From Papio anubis (lineage: Eukaryota; Chordata; Mammalia; Primates; Cercopithecidae), in the NCBI RefSeq assembly GCF_008728515.1, contig NC_044995.1:37907542-37971541 (forward strand): 64,000 bases of DNA, read 5' to 3'. The notes beneath the pieces were generated by a model. That model made no database searches. It was not told the origin of the DNA and saw only the letters and a list, made by a program, of their open reading frames with translations. Made by a program: the position numbers and the translations under genes. This document shows, one piece after another, positions 34,354-43,300 of this stretch (positions within the stretch are counted from its first letter, which is position 1; every line of letters starts with the position of its first letter).

Positions 34354-37300
34354 GTAGAGATAGGGTCTCGCTACATTGCCCAGGCTAGTCTCAAACTCCT
34401 GGGCTCTGGCGATTCACCTGCCTGGGCCTCCCAAAGTGCTGGGATTACAGGCGTGAGCCACCATGCCCAGCTGGTGTCAGTTTTTACATTTATATTTTAG
34501 ATACTTAAAATTTTTGAATTTGGCTCCCCAGTCAACTAGTCACATTTTAGGGGCCCAGCATCCCCCTGTGGCTAATGGGGACTGAACTGGGCAGGGCAGG
34601 TATAGACTGTGAGGACACAGCTGTGTGAGCAAAGCAGTTGACAGCTGACCAAGGGACCAGGCTGACTACATGTGACACACCAGCCTGACATCAGCCAGCT
34701 GTGTGACCTTGGGCAAGTCACCTCCCCTCTCTGTGTCTGGTCTTCCAAACTGGCATACTCCCAGCATGGGCCTCTAGGGCTCCTGTCCTGATTCAGTGAG
34801 AGACTAGGTGCCAGGTGCCTGCTCATGGCATCTGCTATTGGGGACAGCTGATGGCTGAGGAGCAGTTAGCCTGAGATTCAGGTTGCTGTGTGGAGTGTTC
34901 TAGACAAGGGTAAGGCAGTTCCTAAACCCCCCACCCCTTGGCCTTCTCCTGCCTGTCTTTTCAATTTCAGTTCAGCTGCCCCTTCCTCCAGGAAGCCCTC
35001 TCTGATTCCCCCTTCCTCAGACCATGCCAGGTACTTTACATGGGCTTCTTGGGGACTGCTTCTCCACAACCCCAAGATGCCCTCCACCACGGCTCTGACC
35101 TTTCTGGGGGTAACCCATGTATTCTTTGCCCTGGACTTTGTGCCGTGCAAGGACAAGCAGCCCCTAGCCTCCCTGATGCTGTGTCCTCAGCATCAGCCAA
35201 GGGCCCGACAGGCCACAGGCACACAAATGATTCTGGCTGAAGGAACCGGCCTGGCTCTGGCATCCCTAGCTCCAGGCATCAGGGGAAAGGAGTCTCCTCT
35301 CACCTCCCCCTCCTCTCTGCCCTCCCCTCCCACCCTTCCCAGGTGGTGAAGCTGAAACAGATCGAACATACCCTGAATGAAAAGCGCATCCTGCAAGCCG
35401 TCAACTTTCCGTTCCTCGTCAAACTCGAGTTCTCCTTCAAGGTGGGGTCCCAGTGGCCAAGGGGCAAGGTCACTGCACTGGGTCCCAGCCTTCTGGCCCC
35501 TAGGGCTGGGGTCGGAGCTGAGGACAATCAGTGGCTGCCCTCTTTTGTGGAAGAACAAGATCCCTGGAGGAGGGAGACAAGGGGACTGGAGTCAGGCTGG
35601 GACTCTGGTAGACCCAAGTTCAGTTCCTGGGCCGGCCAATTTGTAGCTCAATACCCTTGGCGAGTCACCCAACCTCAATAACATCCCTCAAAAGCAGCAC
35701 CTGGTTTATGGCAAGAGCGTGACCCGGGAGCACAAACGCTGTCCCAGGCAGCCGGGGCTCAGTTCCCAGCTCAGTACTTCCTGATGTGTGGCCCCAGGCA
35801 AGAGACTTAGCTCCCCGAGCCTCAGTTTTCTCATCTGTAAAATGGGGATCATACCAGTTCCAACCTGGTGGCGTTGTCATGACAGTTGCAGGCACGTCTT
35901 GAGCATCCTTTGGGAGCCGTTGTGGGTGCCATCCAAAGCTGTAGTCATGAGAAACAGGAAAGGCCACTCAGGGCCAGCTTCATGGGCGTTCGACCCAGAG
36001 AAGCACAAGGGTCTATGCTCCAAGGGACCCTACACCTGGTTTAATGCTTTGCTGCTGCTGCTGCTGTCTTGAGATCTGTAATAATTTTTTGTTGTTGTTG
36101 AGACAGAGTCTTACTCTGTGGCTCAGGCTGGAATGCAGTGGCGCGATCTTGGCTCACTACAACCTCGGCCTCCCGGGTTCAAGCAATTCTCCTGCCTCAG
36201 CCTCCTGAGTAGCTGGCATTACAGGTGCCCACCAGCATGCCCAGCTTATTTTTGTATTTTTAGTAGAGACAGGATTTTGCCATGTTGCCCAGGCTGGTCT
36301 TGAACTCCTGACCTCAAGTGATCTGCCTGCCTTGGCCTCCCAAAGTGCTGGGATTACAAGCATGAGCCACTGTGCCCAGCCCAGCCTATTTTTTTTTTTT
36401 TTTTTTTTGACATGGAGTTTGGCTCCTGTTGCCCAGACTGGAGTGCAATGATGCGATCTTGGCTCACCACAACTTCTGACTCCCGGGTTCAAGCCATTCT
36501 CCTGCCTCAGCCTCCCAAGTAGCTGGGATGACAGGCATGCGCCACACACCTGGCTAATTTTGTATTTAGTAGAAATGGAGTTTCTCCATGTTGGTCAGAC
36601 TGGTCTAGAACTCCCGACCTCAGGTGATCCGCCTGCCTCGACCTCCCAAAGTGCTGGAATTGCAGATGTGAGACACCCTGCCCAGCCATTTATTTTTATT
36701 TATTTATTTATTTATTTATTTATTTTAGACAAGGTCTCACTCTGTTGCCCAGGCTGGAGTACAGTGGTGCAATTACAGCTCACTACAACCTTTGCCTCCC
36801 AGGCTCAAGCAATCCTCCCACCTCAGCCTCCTGAGTAGCTGGGACTACAGGTGCATGCCATGATGCCCAGCTAATTTTTGTATTTTTATAGAGACAGGGT
36901 CTCACTGTGTTGCCCAGGCTGATCTCGAACTCCTAGGCTCAAATGATCCACCCACCTCGGCCTCCCAGAGTACTGGGATTATACAGGCATGAGCCACCAC
37001 ACCCGGCCCTCCGTAATAACTTTTTTTTTTTTTTTTTTTTTTTTTGAGACGGAGTCTCGCGCTGTCGCCCAGGCTGGAGTGCAGTGGCCGGATCTCAGCT
37101 CACTGCAAGCTCCGCCTCCCGGGTTCACGCCATTCTCCGGCCTCAGCCTCCCGAGTAGCTGGGACTACAGGCGCTGCCACCTCGCCCGGCTATTTTTTTT
37201 TTTTTTTTTTGTATTTCTTAGTAGAGACGGGGTTTCACCGTGTTAGCCAGGATGGTCTCGATCTCCTGACCTCGTGATCCGCCCATCTCGGCCTCCCAAA

Positions 37301-40300
37301 GTGCTGGGATTACAGGCTTGAGCCACCGCGCCCGGCCCGTAATAACTTTTTAACCAGGGGCCACCTTTTTTATTCTGGGTCCCACTAATTTTGCAGCCCA
37401 TCATGATCCCATTTTACAGATGACAAAACTGTGACCTCAAAGCCTTACTCAGGCTCCCAGAGCAAGGTACTACAGAGTTCACCCTCCGGCCAGGGCAGGC
37501 TAACCAGCTCCTGACATCCCTATGAGCCAGCCCTCACTTTCACCCATTAACAGCAGGATAAGGGTCGCCCCTGCTTCCTGGGCAGAATGAAATGCAACAT
37601 GTGGGTTCAGCCAGCAAAGCCTCTGGTCCCTAGAACATGATTCCTACGGAGAGCCAGGATCGCTGTTGTCATTTAATGTTGGAACACCAGCCAGGAGGCC
37701 CCCAAGGCCTTCAGATAGGGTCCAAGTCTCAGGGAGTGGGCCCTTGACCAGCCACTGCTTCCCACAGGACAACTCAAACTTATACATGGTCATGGAATAC
37801 GTGCCCGGTGGGGAGATGTTCTCACACCTACGGCGGATTGGAAGGTTCAGGTAAGCAGGCCACCCCCCATCACATCAGGCTGTCGGGTGTCCACAGGTGG
37901 CAGTGCACGACCAAGCCCCCCGGGGAATGCAGAGGAGTCCAGCATGCTTGAACATGCAGGTGGTCTCCCAGGGTCCTATGGGTTTCTGTTTCCCCTATGC
38001 TGAGGAATGTGTGATGTTTCAACCACCACAAAACAAAACAGAGCAAACATGGCAAGTTAGGTGTCCAAACTTTAGTTGGTCCCAGGCGCGGTGGTTCTCA
38101 CTGGCACTTTGGGAGGCCGAGGGCAGACTCCGAGATCAGGGAGTTCAGGACCCAGCCCGGCCAACATGGCAAAAACCCTACTTCCAATGAAAAATACAAA
38201 ACTTAGCTGGGCGTGGTGGCGGGCACCCGTAATCCCAGCTACTCGGGAAGCTGAGGCAGGAGAATCACTTGAACCCAGGAGACAGACATTGCAGTGAGCT
38301 AAGATCACACCACTGCACTCCAGCCTGGGTGGAGACAGACACGCCGCCCAAAAAAAAAAAAAAAAAAAAATTGAAGCTGTTGATTTTGTGCATTTTTTGA
38401 GCCCCAAAAGGTGGCATGCATCTGTAATCCCACTACTCCTGAGGCTGAAGCGAAAAGATCATTTGAGCTCAAGAATTTGAGACCAGCCTAGGCTACATAG
38501 TGAGGTTTTGTCTCTAAAAAAAAAAAAAATTGTTCAAAAGCGTGGCTCACACCTGTAATCCCAGCACTTTGGGAGGCTTATGGCCAGTGATTCAGGAGGT
38601 CAGGATGGCTTGAGACCATCCTGGCTAACATGGTGAAACCCTGCCCTACTAAAATACAAAAATTAGCCGGTGTGGTTGTGGCACTCTAGGCCCCAGCCTC
38701 CTTGGGAGGCTGGAGGAGAATGGTGTGAACTCCGGGAGGTGGAGTCATGGTGATCGCGCCCCACTGCACTCCTGTGCCCATGCATAGAGCGAGACTCCAT
38801 CTCTGAAAACTAAGGTACCAAAATAAAAATTATACTACATATTTCATTTTATAGGATCAATAGTTTTATATGTGTAGATTTTAATATATATTTTTATACA
38901 TAAAATAAAACTACATAAATTTGTAAGTTTAAGATACAGGCTGGGGGCCGGGCGCGGTGGCTCACGCCTGTAATCCCAGCACTTTGGGAGGCCGAGGCGC
39001 ATGGATCACAAGGTCAGGAGATCGAGACCATGGTGAAACCCCGTCTCTAAAATAGAAAATATTAGCCGGCGCAGTGGCGGGCTTCTGTAGTCCCAGCTAC
39101 TCGCAGGCTGAGGCAGGAGAATGGCGTGGAACCTGGAGCTGGCTTGCAGTGAAACGTAGATTGCCTACCACCTGAATTGGGCGACAGAGCAAGACTCTGT
39201 CTCAAAAAAAAAAAAAAAAAAAAAAAAAAGATACAGGCTGGGTACTGTGGCTCATGCCTATAATCCCACTTTGGGAGGCCAAGGTGGGCAGATTGCTAGA
39301 GCCCAGGAATTTGAGACCAGCCTAACATAGCAAGACCCATCTCTACAAAAAGTAAAAAAAAAAAAAAAAATAGATTGGGGCAGTGGCTCATGCCTGTAAT
39401 CCCAGCACTGAGGCCGAGGCGGTGGATCACCTGAGGTCAGTGAGCCCGAGACCAGACTGGACTAACATGGTGAAACCCCGCCTTTATTAAAATGCCAAAA
39501 TTACCTGGACGTGGTGGTGGGCGCCTGTAATCCCAGCTACTCAGGAGGCTGAGGCAGGAGAATCGCTTGAACCCGGGAGGTAGAGGTTGCAGTGAGCCCA
39601 GATGGCACCATTGCACTCCAGCCTTGGCAACAAGAATGAAACTCCATCTCAAAAAAAAAAAAAGAAAAAATTAGGTGTGGTGGCACATGCCTGTAGTCCC
39701 AGCTACTGGGGAGGCTGAGGTGGGAAGATCACCTGAGCCTGGGAGGTCAAGACTGCATGAGCCGGCCAGGCGCGGTGGCTCACACCTGCAATCCCAGCAC
39801 TTTGGAAGGCTGAGGCAGGCGGATCACGAGGTCAGGAGATCCAGACCATCTTGGCTAACATGGTGAAACCCCATCTCTACTAAAAATACAAAAAAAAATA
39901 ATTAGCAGGGCGTGGTGGTGGGCACCTGTATTCCCAGCTACTCGGGAGGCTGAGGCAGGAGAATGGAGTGAACCTGGGAGGAAGAGGTTGCAGTGAGCCA
40001 AGATCGTGCCAGTGCACTCCAGCCTGGATGACAGAGCAAGACTCCATCTCAAAAAAATAAAAAGGAAAAAAAAAAAAAGTCTGCATGAGCCATGATCACG
40101 CTGCTGCACTTCAGAATGGGTAACAGAGACCCTGTTCAAACAAAAAAAATTTTTTAGCTTAAAAATTTGTCTTATTAACTTATAAGTTTACATATGTACT
40201 TTTATTTTATTTTTTGAGACGGAGTTTCAGTCTTGTCACCCAGACTGGAGTGCAGTGGCGTGATCTCGGCTCCGTGCAACCTTCACCTCCTGGATTCAAG

Positions 40301-43300
40301 TGATTCTTCTGTCTCAGCCTCCCAAGTAGCTGGGATTACAGGCGCACGCCCCCTTGCCTGGCTAATTTTTGTATTTTTAGTAGAGATGGGGTTTCACCAT
40401 GTTGGCCAGGCTGGTCTCAATCTTCTGATCTTAGGTGATCTGTCCCCCTCGGCTTCTAAAGTGCTGGGATTACAGGCATGAGCCACCATGCTGGCCTTGT
40501 AGTTGTATTTTAGATAGAAAACTATAGATTCACTTTCCATACAATAAAATGCACAGTTCTTCAATGTTCCATGCCACAAATTTTGACAGTTGTATACAGT
40601 TACCTAATCTCCACCTAAAACAGTATATGGAACTTTTCTATCACCCCAGAAAATTCCCTTGAATCCCTTTCTTCTTCTTTTTTTTTTTTTTTTCAATAAT
40701 ATACAGAGGTGGAGGCCGGGTGCAGTGGCTCACGCCTGTAATCCCAGCACTTTGGGAGGCCGAGGCGGGCGGATCACAAGGTCAGCAGTTCAAGACCAGC
40801 CTGACCAACATGGTGAAACCCTGTCTCTACTAAAAATATAAAAATTAGCCAGGTGTGGTGGTGCATGCCTGTAATCCCAGCTACTCAGGAGGCTGAGGCA
40901 AGAGAATCACTTGTTTCCAGGAGGCGAAGGTTGCAGTGAGCCAAGATTATGCTACTGCACTCCAGCCTGGGCAACAGAGCAAGACTCCATCTCAAAAAAA
41001 ATACTGAAAAAAAATATATATATATACACACACACACAAACATCTCTGCATACACACAGAGGTGAGATCTTGCCTATGTTACCCAGGCTGGTCTCGAACT
41101 CCTGGGCTCAAGTGATCCTCCCACCTCGACCCTCCAAAATGCTGGGATTACAGGGATGAGACACCGCGCCGGGCCAAATCCCTCTCTTGACACGTCACCT
41201 CCCCGCCAAAGGCAGTTGTCCTTTCTGACTTCAAACACCGTGCCTTTGTTTTGTCTGGGCGTGGACATGATATAAATGGAATCCTTCATGTTCTTTTGTG
41301 TCTTCTTTTGCTTTAACATAATCAGTTTGAAATGCAGCCACGTTGTTGAGTGGATGCATGGGCTGTCCTGTTGGCAGTGGTGGTGGTGAGTGGAATTCCA
41401 TTATATGACTATAGCTCAGTCTGTGATTCCATTCTCCTGTGGGTGGACCTACAGGCTATTTCCCATGTCGGGCTATCTAAGATTCAGGTGCCTCGCATTT
41501 CTGACAGCTGGACTGGAGGTGTCTTCCTCTGGGGAAGGCTCTGCAGGGCCACCTGCTGGACCATTCTGGGGCATGGCCACTGACATTCACCTCTCCATCT
41601 GTCCCCATCAGCGAGCCCCATGCCCGTTTCTACGCGGCCCAGATCGTCCTGACCTTCGAGTATCTGCACTCGCTGGATCTCATCTACAGGGACCTGAAGC
41701 CGGAGAATCTGCTCATTGACCAGCAGGGATACATTCAGGTGCCCACCAGGCCGGGCGAGGGGCAGCCCTGGGGAAGCCGTGGCCTGGACCCTCCCTTCCT
41801 GCCAACTGCCTGTTCTTGTGCCCACAGGTGACAGACTTCGGTTTCGCCAAGCGTGTGAAGGGCCGCACTTGGACCTTGTGCGGCACCCCTGAGTATCTGG
41901 CCCCTGAGATTATCCTGAGCAAAGTAGGCGCCTCCCCAGCCCTCCCCTTCCCCTGAGGCCGGCTCTGCTCTCCTGCTCGCCCCCTCCTCACCCTGTGCCC
42001 CCCCATCTTGCTCCAGGGCTACAACAAGGCTGTGGACTGGTGGGCCCTGGGGGTTCTTATCTATGAAATGGCCGCTGGCTACCCGCCCTTCTTCGCAGAC
42101 CAGCCCATCCAGATCTATGAGAAGATCGTCTCTGGGAAGGTGAGGTCCGGCTGCGGGGACACAGCCCTGGAAGAAACAGACCCTCCCCTGCTCACTCATC
42201 CTACTCCCTGGGGAGCCCTGCTTGTTGTCAGAATAATCTAGAAGTTCCTTAAGTCAGGCCAGGTGGTGAAGCTGGACGCACCGGCCACACTGAGGCCAAC
42301 ACCTTGAGGCCCCCTCACTGTCCAGCCCCAACCCCGCGGTTCCAGAATCCCAAGAGCTTCCAAAACCCCAAGCCTCACAGGAACTTCTTGGCCGCAGAAC
42401 ACAAACCGCCCTGCCAGGCAACCCTCTTCGTCACTCCTTGTCCCAGTTAGTGTGAGTTTTCGCAAATTCCAAGGCAGAAAAACCAGTGTATTTGGTTCCT
42501 GTTCCCAGGTGCTGTCCGCAGCCTCACCAAGGAGTGCTCTCACTTAGCATTTACAGCCCATGCTTCCTCTCCCAAACCCAGACTTGCCTAACTCTGAGGG
42601 TTCGGATGAGGGGTGCTGAAACCATCTCAGCTCACATCTATGACAGGCGCAAAGTGCCCGCTATCCACCAGGCCCTAGAATCCCCCCATCAGTCACACCC
42701 TGAGATGGTGGCACCCTCTGCAGGAGAGGTGAGGAAACAGGCTGGGAAAAGGGATGTGTCTTGGCCAAGATCACACTTTGGTGAGTAGGTAATCATCGTA
42801 GGCACTAAGAGCAGGAGAGAGGTTGGGGACCCCACCTGTGCCCTCAGCTCAACCACCTTGCTGGGAAGACCCGACCATCCCCCGACTTGGTCCAGCATCT
42901 CCTACACAGGAGCTTTTGGTCGGCCCAGAGTCACGACACTGTGGTGGGAGCGTCCTCAGGCTCAGCCTGGGCCCCAGTCCGGACCCCAGTCCCAGCTCTG
43001 CCACTGATTGGCTTTGAAACTTTGCATTTGGGTGCAATGGCTCACGCCTGTAATCCCAGCACCTTGGGAAGTGGAGGCTTGAGGCCAGCAGTTCCAGACC
43101 AGCCTGGGTAACATAGCCAGACCCCATCTCTTAAAAAAAAAAAAAGCTAAAAATTAGCTGGGCGTGATGGTGCACCCCTGTATTCCCAGCTCATCAGGAA
43201 GCTGAGGCAGGAGGATCGCTTGAGCCCAGAAGTTCAAGGCTGCAGTGAGCTGTGACTGTGCCACTGCAAACTAGCCTGGGTCACAGAGCCAGACACAGTC

